Below are positions 25,529 through 33,076 of a stretch of 44,361 bases of DNA, one piece after another. A program made the position numbers and the translations under genes. Source of the DNA: a candidate division Zixibacteria bacterium RBG_16_53_22 (GTDB lineage Bacteria; Zixibacteria; MSB-5A5; UBA10806); contig MEWP01000068.1 in the NCBI GenBank assembly GCA_001775395.1, forward strand, positions 27,049 through 71,409, in the 5' to 3' direction. How positions within the stretch are numbered: position 1 is the first letter of the stretch; each line of letters begins with the position of its first letter. The notes below the pieces were generated by a model that worked only from the letters and a program-made list of their open reading frames with translations, did not search any database and was not told the DNA's origin.

Positions 25529-27934
25529 ATGGACATGAATAATTCCATTTTTTTCACAACCCTGACGCGGACATCCGACCCGGATATTCGGCTTGCCGGA
25601 TATGTGCTACAGTTGTATCATGTTATCATGAGGAGGTTTAATTCGGAGTTCGCCTGGGCGATGGCGATATGCGGGTTGGCTTTGATGGTCAGGCTAATCT
25701 ATTTTTTTCAGGTGAAAGCAAGTTTCCCGGGTTGGGATTCTCCGACTATAGATCCTCTCTACCATGACCTCTGGGCCCGGCAGATTGCCTCCGGCAACTT
25801 GCTGGGATCGGGTCCGTTTTTCCGGGCGCCTTTTTATGCTTATTTTCTCGGACTGATTTACGCCATCTTCGGACCATCGCTGGCAGCGGCCAAAATCATT
25901 CAGCACTGCATTGGAGCCGTTACCTGCTCGGTGATTTTCCTTTTCGCCAACAGGTATTTCGGGCGCAGGATCGCGGTTCTGTCGGGTCTGGTCTCGGCAT
26001 TTAGCTGGGTCCTGATTTACCACGAGGATGAACTTCTCCTCGATTCTCTTTTGGTATTGTTTTCCGTCGCCCTGATCTGGCAGCTCATGCGAGCCGCGCA
26101 AAAGCCATCATTAAGGCGTTTTTTCATTTCCGGGCTCTGGCTGGGACTGGCCTCGATTACAAGGCCCAACTACCTGGCTTTCTTGCCCGTGATCTTTATC
26201 TGGTTTCTCCTCTTATGGAAAACAGACTACAAGACCAGCCTGAGGGGCCTTTTGGCCATATGTATCGGAGCGGTAATATTGATTCTACCGGTAACCGTCA
26301 GGAATATCATCATTGGTAAAGACGTCGTCCTGATAGCCTCTCAGGGGGGAATTAATTTCTATATCGGCAACAACCCTCACGCCGATGGGGCGACGGCGGC
26401 CTTGCCTGAATTCGGCGCCACCTGGCAGTATTCCGACGCCGAATTTCTGGCAAAGGAGGCCTCGGGGAGAATCGGACAGGCGATGAAGCAATCGGAGGTA
26501 TCATCGTTCTTTTACAGGAGAGGAATCAATTACATGATCGAGCAGCCCTCTCAATGGATCGGCCTGGTGATAAGAAAGCTCGATTATTTCTGGAACGGAT
26601 TTGAGATATCTAACAATCAGAATCTTTACTTCTACAGGAGGTATGCATCGATTACGACAATTCTCCCGCCATTGTTTTACATCATCTCTCCCCTGTCGCT
26701 AATCGGCCTGGCGCTGATTTTCAGATATGACAGAAAATACCTGATCATTCCTTATTTTGTGATAACATATATGCTGTCCGTTCTGGCGTTTTTCGTAAAC
26801 AGCCGTTTCAGGCTTCCGGTGCTGCCATTCCTGATCATTCCGGCCTCGCTGGCATTCTGGAAAATTGTGGATTATATCAGGGCAAGGGAAAAAGCCAGAG
26901 TGGCGGCATTTGCGATCGCATTTGTCTGCATTTTTGCGCTGACATCAATTGACTTCTATGGCATATCGAATGAATCGTACGCGATGTCGCATTTTTCGTT
27001 GGGGAATATCTACCTGAAAAAAGGCATGCATGAAAAGGCCCTGGAGGAATATTCGACAGCCTTGGAGATGGCGCCGTGCGTGCCAAAGGCCCATTTGAAC
27101 AGGGGTGTTATTTTTTTCAGCCAAAATGATTTCCAGCGGGCCGAGGAGGAGTTCGATCTCGAACTGGAGAAATGCCATATCTCGGCCGAGGCGCACAACA
27201 ACCTCTCGGTGCTCAAGAGGCTGGGCGGCGATCCCCGGGAGGCGCTGCGACAGGCTGCTCAGGCGATTGCCCAGAAGTTCAATTATCCCGAGGCCTACCT
27301 CAATAAGATTCTGGCGATGCGGCAGTTGAAGGAGGACAGCGCCGCGTATGAGACTACCAGAGAATTGGTCACTTACTTCCCGGATTTTTCGGCGGGTAGG
27401 TATTATTTGGGGAAAGCGCTGATTGAGCGCGGCCGCGTCAACGATGCACGAAGGCAACTCGAAATTGTGCGAAATTCGCCGGCCGCCAATGTGGTCGAGC
27501 GGTATGATCTCTCGACGATATACGCCGCACAGGCGGGGTATGGCTATCGTCCGGAACGCCTGGCCGGCCTGGCAAATTACGAGCTGGGGCTTTTAGAGGT
27601 GAAATCCGGCAACATAGAAAAGGCTCTGGGTTTTTTCAAAGCCGCGACAGAAGCGTTGCCGGATTATGCCGAAGCCTGGATAAATCTCGCGCTGTCGTAC
27701 GATAATCAGAAAATGTACCAGGAGGCTTTGGCGGCATTCCAGACCGGGATACAACTTGACCCGGCAAACGCCGTGGCCTACTACAACTGCGGCTTAACAC
27801 TCGGAAAATTGGGCCTGTTTCAAGACGCAGCGGATTTTTTCAGGAAGGCCCTGGAATTAAATCCCGGCCTGGTGCAGGCCAAGGAGAAGCTCGAGCTAAC
27901 GGAGTCGATTCTGAATGGCTCCGGCCAGAAGTAA
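25529..27934 (+). CDS. GT39-like integral membrane glycosyltransferase fused to TPR domain
   Basis: 801 residues. The first ~470 contain about 10-12 membrane helices and the early DPLYHDLWARQIASGN...FFRAPFYAYFLGLIYAIFG region of the dolichyl-phosphate-mannose mannosyltransferase (GT39/PMT-like) superfamily, with acidic residues in the first periplasmic loop. Residues from about 485 to 795 hold several tetratricopeptide repeats (for example HFSLGNIYLKKGMHEKALEEYSTALEMAP and AYYNCGLTLGKLGLFQDAADFFRKALELNP). Such enzymes transfer sugar from a polyprenyl carrier to lipid or protein; the acceptor is unknown. The start is uncertain: no candidate has a good ribosome binding site, and ATG 25628 would place the start close after a TTGCCG-N17-TATCAT promoter-like sequence. 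The 3' end overlaps the convergent heptosyltransferase gene by 39 bases. Confidence 0.82.
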   Translation: MDMNNSIFFTTLTRTSDPDIRLAGYVLQLYHVIMRRFNSEFAWAMAICGLALMVRLIYFFQVKASFPGWDSPTIDPLYHDLWARQIASGNLLGSGPFFRAPFYAYFLGLIYAIFGPSLAAAKIIQHCIGAVTCSVIFLFANRYFGRRIAVLSGLVSAFSWVLIYHEDELLLDSLLVLFSVALIWQLMRAAQKPSLRRFFISGLWLGLASITRPNYLAFLPVIFIWFLLLWKTDYKTSLRGLLAICIGAVILILPVTVRNIIIGKDVVLIASQGGINFYIGNNPHADGATAALPEFGATWQYSDAEFLAKEASGRIGQAMKQSEVSSFFYRRGINYMIEQPSQWIGLVIRKLDYFWNGFEISNNQNLYFYRRYASITTILPPLFYIISPLSLIGLALIFRYDRKYLIIPYFVITYMLSVLAFFVNSRFRLPVLPFLIIPASLAFWKIVDYIRAREKARVAAFAIAFVCIFALTSIDFYGISNESYAMSHFSLGNIYLKKGMHEKALEEYSTALEMAPCVPKAHLNRGVIFFSQNDFQRAEEEFDLELEKCHISAEAHNNLSVLKRLGGDPREALRQAAQAIAQKFNYPEAYLNKILAMRQLKEDSAAYETTRELVTYFPDFSAGRYYLGKALIERGRVNDARRQLEIVRNSPAANVVERYDLSTIYAAQAGYGYRPERLAGLANYELGLLEVKSGNIEKALGFFKAATEALPDYAEAWINLALSYDNQKMYQEALAAFQTGIQLDPANAVAYYNCGLTLGKLGLFQDAADFFRKALELNPGLVQAKEKLELTESILNGSGQK

Positions 27935-28921
27935 TCTGCCGGTCTCCAGTACCTTTTCCGGTGAAAGTTCATTCATGCATTTGAAATGCCCTCGCGGGCA
28001 TTTTCTTGTGCCGTGACTGGAACATGGCCGGCAATCGAGATGGCCGATATCGACAACTGCCGAATTCTCGGAATATGGGCTGAACCCAAAAGCAGGCACA
28101 GTAGGCCCGAAAATTGCCACCACCGGAGTGCCGAGAGCCGCCGCCATGTGGGCCGGTGCGGAATCGTTGCAGAATACGATCCTGGCCTTGGAGATAATCG
28201 CGGCCGACTGCATGAGGCTGGTTTGGCCGCATAAGTCGTGAGGCATGTGGGCGACCGACCGTGTCACGAAAGCCGCCAGGTCATTGTCATCGGGGCCTCC
28301 GACGAGGACAACGGGCAGGTCGAGCTTGTCGTATATCAGGTCGATCAAGGCGGGATAATGAGCATATCGCTTTGTGGCCCAGACTGAGCCGGGAGCGATC
28401 ACCGCAAAATTGTATGTAATGCCCTTTTGGTTGAGAAGTTCATCTGCCTTTAGTGAAATTTGCCGATCGATATATATGCGCGGCCTGAATCTGTTATCGG
28501 GATCATTTTCGCCTATCAGGTCGAGACATCTTTTGACCTCGTGTTTCCGGCGGTCATATTCTATTCTGGAAGTAAACAGCGGCCTCGCAGCCGAATTATG
28601 GAAACCAATTCTTTGAGGGATTCGCGCCAGAAAAGGGATAAGAGCGGAACGGAAATATCTTTGAATCACTATCGCTCTATCGTACCCCTTAAGGCGGGAG
28701 GCGACCTTAAAAAGCCCCGAAATTCCCTTATCAGCGCCATATTTATCAAAGATAAGGATATTATCCACAAACGGATTATTCTCTAAGATAGATGCTGATT
28801 CGGGCCGGACGATTGCGGTCGTCAGGCAATCGCGTTCTCGATATTTGAGGGCCTCGAAAACCGGGCTGGCCAGGATAACATCGCCGGGGAAAGCGGTCTG
28901 AATGACAGCGATCTTCGTCAT
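27896..28921 (-). CDS. GT9-family heptosyltransferase (WaaF-like)
   Basis: 341 residues, the usual size for ADP-heptose:LPS heptosyltransferases. The N-terminus IAVIQTAFPGDVILASPVFEALK and the C-terminal CNDSAPAHMAAALGTPVVAIFGPTVPAFGFSPY match the GT9 signature. A cysteine-bearing segment (LDCRPCSSHGTRKCPRGHFKCMNELSPEKV) is typical of WaaF-like members. It would add heptose to lipid A-core on the cytoplasmic face of the inner membrane, implying an LPS-type outer membrane. The start overlaps the murJ stop (ATGA), so the genes are translationally coupled. Sugar specificity is inferred from the family only. Confidence 0.88.
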   Translation of the reverse strand: MTKIAVIQTAFPGDVILASPVFEALKYRERDCLTTAIVRPESASILENNPFVDNILIFDKYGADKGISGLFKVASRLKGYDRAIVIQRYFRSALIPFLARIPQRIGFHNSAARPLFTSRIEYDRRKHEVKRCLDLIGENDPDNRFRPRIYIDRQISLKADELLNQKGITYNFAVIAPGSVWATKRYAHYPALIDLIYDKLDLPVVLVGGPDDNDLAAFVTRSVAHMPHDLCGQTSLMQSAAIISKARIVFCNDSAPAHMAAALGTPVVAIFGPTVPAFGFSPYSENSAVVDIGHLDCRPCSSHGTRKCPRGHFKCMNELSPEKVLETGRLLLAGAIQNRLR

Positions 28922-30525
28922 TGTTGAAGCGTCCTGTCAGTTGGCGCTGGCGGCGATGAAAGGGATTTTCGCGAAAAGAGCTTGAATACCTGGCGAAGCT
29001 CTTCTACACCAGTCAAGAGGCAGACGACAATATATATCGCCGCCGAGACGACGAAAGTCACAATTACCACGGCCAGGGATCTCCCAAGGCCGCCGAATCC
29101 GTCCGGTTCTTGAAATAGACGCATTGCCCCAAATGCTCCGAGGCCGGCAAGACCAGCGGCAAGTGCCATGTTTACCGCGTATCTGAGCAGACCCAGCCTG
29201 TCGGGAGCAGGGGCTTTCCTATGCGAAAAAAAGTATAGAAACGAGAAGTTGACAATGGCCGAGGCGGAAGTCGCCAGCGCGAGGCCGGCAAACGATAGCG
29301 GTCTCATGAGCAGAAGGCTCAAGGCGATATTGGTCGCTACGGCCGCCAGTGAGATCTTCACTGGTGTGGCGGTATCCTTGAACGCGTAAAAAACCTGCGC
29401 TGTCACGCGCACCAGGCCGAAAAAGACCAGGCCGATGGCATATGCCCGCAGAGCCAGGGCGACATTGATCGTATCGGTCCAGGCAAACTGCCCGCGCTGA
29501 TAAGCAAGAGCCACGATCGCCTCGGCGGCTCCTATCAAATATGCGGCCGACGGCAAGAGAAGGAATATGACCATCCGCGATGAATATCTCTGAGCCTCTC
29601 CGGCGCCCTTCAGATCCCCGCCGGAAACGAGGGCTGAGAGATGCGGCAGCGATACGGACGCCAGGGCAATGCCAAAAACCCCCAGCGGAAAATGCATCAA
29701 TCTGAGGGCATAGTAGAGATTCGCTATGCTTCCGGTTTCGAGATATGAGGCAATTATGGTCCCTACTACGACATTGACCTGCCAGGCGGCTACGCCCAGC
29801 GCCGCCGGCAGAAGGAGCCTCAAAATGCGGCTGACGGCCTCGTCTTTGAAAGCCAGCCTGAAATGGAATTTGTACCCGGCCCTGATAAGTTGCGGAATCT
29901 GAATGCCGAATTGACCAAGTCCCCCGACTATTACTCCGATGCCAAGCACCATTATGGGCGGGTCGAAATACTGCGAGAATAAGAGGGCCATGATTATCGT
30001 TATGATATTGAACGCTGCCGGCGCTACCGCCGGAATCCCGAATCGCCCCAAAGAATTCAAAGTCCCCATGCAGGCGGCCGCGACAGCAACCAGGAGCAGA
30101 AACGGGAACATGATTTGGGTCATGATGACGGTCAGGCGCATCTTGGCGGGATCATTGGAAAAACCCGAGACGTAATATTTCACATAATAAGGCGCCAGAA
30201 TTATGCCAAGTAAGACGATTATCCCGAGCACGAGTATTAGAATCGAGAATATGGCCGAGGTCACCTCAAAGGCGCGCTCTCTGCCCTCTTTCTTAAGTTT
30301 ATCGGTGAAAATAGGGACATAGGCGGCGGAAAGGGCGCCCTCGGCGAATAAATCCCGCAGCAAGTTTGGAATTCGGAAGGCCGCCACAAAAGCATCCATG
30401 CCGCCACCCGCGCCGAATAGGCCGGCCAGAGTAGTCTCGCGCAGAAGGCCGGTGATACGAGATATGACGGTGGCAATCGAGAATCGCCCCGTGCTCTTAA
30501 GGAAGGATGTTTTTTCGGTTGACAA
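28918..30525 (-). CDS. murJ: Lipid II flippase MurJ
   Basis: 535 residues with about 14 membrane helices and the MurJ/MviN N-terminus (TVISRITGLLRETTLAGLFGAGGGMDAFVAAFRIPNLLRDLFAEGALSAAYVPIF). It moves lipid-linked peptidoglycan precursor across the inner membrane. The start is TTG at 30525, supported by AGGAG four bases upstream; no ATG is near. It is followed with ATGA overlap by a heptosyltransferase gene, so two envelope-building steps share a transcript. It diverges from rpsT, whose -35 box lies at the murJ start. Confidence 0.95.
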   Translation of the reverse strand: MSTEKTSFLKSTGRFSIATVISRITGLLRETTLAGLFGAGGGMDAFVAAFRIPNLLRDLFAEGALSAAYVPIFTDKLKKEGRERAFEVTSAIFSILILVLGIIVLLGIILAPYYVKYYVSGFSNDPAKMRLTVIMTQIMFPFLLLVAVAAACMGTLNSLGRFGIPAVAPAAFNIITIIMALLFSQYFDPPIMVLGIGVIVGGLGQFGIQIPQLIRAGYKFHFRLAFKDEAVSRILRLLLPAALGVAAWQVNVVVGTIIASYLETGSIANLYYALRLMHFPLGVFGIALASVSLPHLSALVSGGDLKGAGEAQRYSSRMVIFLLLPSAAYLIGAAEAIVALAYQRGQFAWTDTINVALALRAYAIGLVFFGLVRVTAQVFYAFKDTATPVKISLAAVATNIALSLLLMRPLSFAGLALATSASAIVNFSFLYFFSHRKAPAPDRLGLLRYAVNMALAAGLAGLGAFGAMRLFQEPDGFGGLGRSLAVVIVTFVVSAAIYIVVCLLTGVEELRQVFKLFSRKSLSSPPAPTDRTLQQ

Positions 30526-30547
30526 TTGACTCCTGACTTTCTTAATT
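30519..30547 (+). promoter_or_regulatory. Sigma70-type promoter of rpsT overlapping the murJ start
   Basis: TTGACA (30519-30524), a 17-base spacer and TTAATT (30542-30547) lie 36 bases before the S20 start. The -35 box overlaps the first codons of the divergent murJ gene. This is a sequence match only. Confidence 0.45.
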
Positions 30548-30582
30548 GCCGATTAAACCAAATTGGACTAAAGGAGACGTAA

Positions 30583-30834
30583 TTGCCTACACACAAATCT
30601 GCGGCCAAGCGAATGAAAACTGCCGAACGTGATCGTCAAAAAAATAAAAGGGTGAAATCCAACCTTCGTGCCGCAATAAGAGACTACAAGGCTATAAAAT
30701 CCGGCCAGGAAAAAGCCGCCGAATTCAAGGAGTTGACCAGTGTTATCGACAGCGCCGCCAAGAAGGGTGTCATCCACAAGAATAAGGCCGCCAGGACCAA
30801 ATCGCGCCTTTCGAGGCTCATCAAGACCAAGTAG
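30583..30834 (+). CDS. rpsT: Small ribosomal subunit protein bS20
   Basis: 83 residues, Lys/Arg-rich, with the S20 pattern (MPTHKSAAKRMKTAERDRQKNK...LRAAIRDYKA and a C-terminal IHKNKAARTKSRLSRLIK). It binds 16S rRNA early in 30S assembly. The start is TTG at 30583, preceded by AAAGGAG with a six-base gap; non-ATG starts are common for this gene because S20 regulates its own translation in E. coli, although that is not demonstrated here. It converges on the reductase gene with a two-base gap. Confidence 0.97.
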   Translation: MPTHKSAAKRMKTAERDRQKNKRVKSNLRAAIRDYKAIKSGQEKAAEFKELTSVIDSAAKKGVIHKNKAARTKSRLSRLIKTK

Positions 30835-30836
30835 AT

Positions 30837-32012
30837 TCATCTTGCTATCAGATGCCTTGCCATTTTTAAAAGGTCGGGGTTTCTGAAAACGAGCCTTAAT
30901 ATAATGTCCGGGACATTAACCTCCCGGACTTTTCTTTCGGGAAAGAAACTATCCAAAGCCTCCAGGATGCGACAAAAATCGCCATCATCGGCCCGGACAA
31001 AAATCGATCCACACATGCTGTATGCGTTAAGCTCCCGCGATTTGAGTTGCATGAACCGACGGGGATACTCCGGCAGGTCTGCCTCTCCCCTGATATATCC
31101 CGCGGCCACCTCGCCGGCTATCTTGCCGGACAAAAGCGCATTTGAAATGCCGGCGCCCGTCAAAGAGTCCACCAGCCGGGCGGCATCCCCCACCACCATC
31201 AGGTTGCCTACCGTGAGCGGCATACTACGATTGAACTTGGGCACCCCCCCAACCATCGTTTTCAATATTCTCGATTCCGGAAACTGCCTCGCCATGAACT
31301 TATCGAGATAGCCTCTGGCATTCTGTCCGCCGGATCTGGCAGGGCAAATCGAGACCCCGACATTGGCGCGTTCGGCAGACTTCGGAAAAACCCATGCGTA
31401 CCCTCCAGGCGCGATTTCATTCCCGATGAATATCGTTATCAATTCCCGGTCAATCTTGATATTATCAACCAGGTACTGGCAAGCGGAATCGATGTTTTGC
31501 AGAGATACGGTAGTATCAATCCCGGCCATATGCGCTACCCTGGACTCAACGCCATCGGCTGCGATAAAAATCCGGCCCTCCACCCTGATCCGGGCACCGT
31601 TGATATCGACGATAACTGCCTGGATCGTTTCCCTCTTCTCAAGGCCAACCACCGGTGCCGACTTGATAATATCCACCCCAACGTCTGCGGCCATCTCCGC
31701 CAGCCCGTTGTCGAAGATCTCCCTGTCAAGAATATAGCCTGCTTTTGGATGATAAACCGTAACCGACCTGCTATCCGGCCCCACGATTGTGGCGCCCTCG
31801 ATGACATTTGCTATCCATTCGGATTTCGGCTCGACAACCCGCTCAAGACCAAAGGTGGTTATACCCTCCGCGCAACAAACCGGCAATCCAATCGCCGCAT
31901 GCTTTTCGAGGAGAACCACACTGGCCCCGTTCGCCGCAGCCGCATGGGCCGCCATACACCCCGCCGGGCCGGCTCCGATCACAACGACGTCGCAGGTCCT
32001 GTCGCTAAGCAA
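30837..32012 (-). CDS. Geranylgeranyl-reductase-family FAD-dependent oxidoreductase
   Basis: 391 residues. The N-terminal Rossmann FAD motif is VVVIGAGPAGCMAAHAAAANG. It is followed by PVCCAEG (the family's Cys-containing motif), IAADGVESRVAHMAG, GYAWVFPKSAERANVGVSI and the second FAD motif GDAARLVDSLTGAGISNALLSG. These define the geranylgeranyl reductase family, which saturates prenyl chains of archaeal lipids, chlorophyll or quinones. The start is TTG at 32012, overlapping the ferredoxin stop, so the pair is translationally coupled. A ferredoxin partner is documented for the Methanosarcina enzyme, which supports an electron-transfer pair here. The prenyl substrate in this organism (menaquinone tail, polyprenol or lipid) is unknown. 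Confidence 0.88.
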   Translation of the reverse strand: MLSDRTCDVVVIGAGPAGCMAAHAAAANGASVVLLEKHAAIGLPVCCAEGITTFGLERVVEPKSEWIANVIEGATIVGPDSRSVTVYHPKAGYILDREIFDNGLAEMAADVGVDIIKSAPVVGLEKRETIQAVIVDINGARIRVEGRIFIAADGVESRVAHMAGIDTTVSLQNIDSACQYLVDNIKIDRELITIFIGNEIAPGGYAWVFPKSAERANVGVSICPARSGGQNARGYLDKFMARQFPESRILKTMVGGVPKFNRSMPLTVGNLMVVGDAARLVDSLTGAGISNALLSGKIAGEVAAGYIRGEADLPEYPRRFMQLKSRELNAYSMCGSIFVRADDGDFCRILEALDSFFPERKVREVNVPDIILRLVFRNPDLLKMARHLIAR

Positions 32013-32193
32013 AGCTCAATGATCCTATCGGGCAAAAATCGATACAATCTCCGCAGAGGGTGCAAACGGCGTCATCGATTTCCAGCCTCACCGAGCCCAA
32101 ATAAATGGCATCGACCGCGCAAACAGGCACACATCCCCCGCAATTGCCACAGAGATCCAAATCTATCGAGATCGCAGATCGCGTGTCTATCAT
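32005..32193 (-). CDS. 2[4Fe-4S] ferredoxin
   Basis: 62 residues from the ATG at 32193; a longer frame upstream runs through structured non-coding DNA and is rejected. Two complete cluster motifs are visible, CGNCGGCVPVC and CTLCGDCIDFCP, each CxxCxxCxxxC. It is a cytoplasmic low-potential electron carrier. The stop overlaps the start of the geranylgeranyl-reductase-family gene by 8 bases, pointing to a dedicated donor for that enzyme. The ribosome binding site is weak (GGGGC). Confidence 0.9.
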   Translation of the reverse strand: MIDTRSAISIDLDLCGNCGGCVPVCAVDAIYLGSVRLEIDDAVCTLCGDCIDFCPIGSLSFA

Positions 32194-32630
32194 ACAGCCC
32201 CATTTTAACTTAGCTCTGGCCGGACGGCAAGCATTTTGTATTGGGCAACCGTCGTTATCGCCTGCTGGGCCGCCGGGCCGCCTCCCTCGCCCCCGGCGAG
32301 GGCAAGAACCCCCGCTTGGCCGTTGAGGATTGTGCGGAAGCGCCGCCCGAGGCGCTGTGATGGACACAGGGCCGGCGAAATGGGGGGTTCTTGTCGCCCG
32401 TTAGGGCGGGCGGCCCGGCGGCCCAGAGTAGACTGGGGGAGGCGGGGATATTAAAAAATATGGTTTTCCCTCTAAAAAACGCAATTTTTTTGTTGAATTT
32501 TCATACCTTTACCCCCTACAATTTCAATTAGAGAGTATAATCGATTGCTGATGCGATTTTACAAAAAGTGCATAATAACATTCACGACTTGATAATTAGA
32601 ACAGGCTCAACCCAAACAAAGGAGGCGTAG
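32194..32630. other. Divergent intergenic region with structured element B and AT-rich promoter DNA
   Basis: This 437-base gene-free stretch lies between the ferredoxin (minus) and SWIB (plus) genes. Its left half is very GC-rich and holds element B (32265-32426). The right half (about 32450-32580) is AT-rich and includes TATAAT (32536-32541), a likely -10 for the SWIB gene, though without a matching -35 at 17 bases. No tRNA or other gene was found. Confidence 0.5.
32265..32426. repeat. Structured palindromic intergenic element B
   Basis: The outer 18-bp perfect inverted repeat CTGGGCCGCCGGGCCGCC (32265-32282) pairs with 32409-32426. Inside are hairpin CCCTCGCC/GGCGAGGG (32284-32302), an 11-bp inner arm CAAGAACCCCC (32303-32313) with 32383-32393, a central 6-bp hairpin AGCGCC/GGCGCT (32339-32356) and hairpin CGCCC-GTTA-GGGCG (32395-32408). 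The order of stems matches element A at 7291-7472, while most stem sequences differ on both sides, as expected for a conserved fold. Short shared blocks (TGGCC, GAAGCGC, GCTG then TG then GAC) also occur near the centre of both. Confidence 0.72.
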
Positions 32631-32999
32631 ATGCCTGCTAAGAAGAAAGCGAAAACAGCCAAGAAGAAGACCGCCAAGAAGGCCAAAAAGAAAGTTGTAA
32701 AGAAAGCGGCCAAAAAGCCGGTCAAGAAAGTGAAACCGAAAGTAAAACGGAAACCAAATCCGGCGTTCATGAAACCGTTGCAGCCTGACAATGCCTTGGC
32801 GGCCGTAATCGGCAGCAGGCCGATGCCCAGGACCCAGGTCGTTAAAAAGATATGGGACTATATCAAGGCCAGAGGTCTTCAGGATAAGACCAACAGACGC
32901 ATGATCAATGCTGACGAGAGTATGATGGCTGTATTCGATGGCAAGAGACAGGTCAGCATGTTTGAGATGACGAAACTCGTTAACAAGCATCTCAAATAA
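32631..32999 (+). CDS. SWIB/MDM2-domain protein with histone H1-like lysine-rich N-terminus
   Basis: 122 residues. Residues 1-45 are almost wholly Lys, Ala, Pro and Thr (MPAKKKAKTAKKKTAKK and so on), like a histone H1 tail. Residues about 48-121 form a SWIB domain (PLQPDNALAAVIGSRPMPRTQVVKKIWDYIKARGLQ...KRQVSMFEMTKLVNKHLK). Bacterial SWIB proteins are known from Chlamydia and several other phyla and are thought to be DNA-associated. I infer a nucleoid protein. A strong AAAGGAGG ribosome binding site lies before the ATG and an intrinsic terminator follows. Confidence 0.92.
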   Translation: MPAKKKAKTAKKKTAKKAKKKVVKKAAKKPVKKVKPKVKRKPNPAFMKPLQPDNALAAVIGSRPMPRTQVVKKIWDYIKARGLQDKTNRRMINADESMMAVFDGKRQVSMFEMTKLVNKHLK

Positions 33000-33027
33000 C
33001 CAGTTTTCTTTTTTAATCGAACAATAA

Positions 33028-33053
33028 GCCCTCCATCCGGGAGGGCTTTTTTT
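33028..33053 (+). terminator. Rho-independent terminator after the SWIB gene
   Basis: GCCCTCC-ATCCG-GGAGGGC followed by seven T residues, 28 bases after the SWIB stop. On the other strand the stem is followed by TTATTGTT, so it may also slow transcripts of the convergent corC operon. Confidence 0.88.
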
Positions 33054-33076
33054 CTAAGCTGATTCTGCCAGGATAT

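Noticed and set aside
32194-32367. Upstream in-frame extension of the ferredoxin
   Set aside because: The added residues are Arg/Pro/Gly-rich translation of structured element B; the 62-residue form is complete with both clusters.
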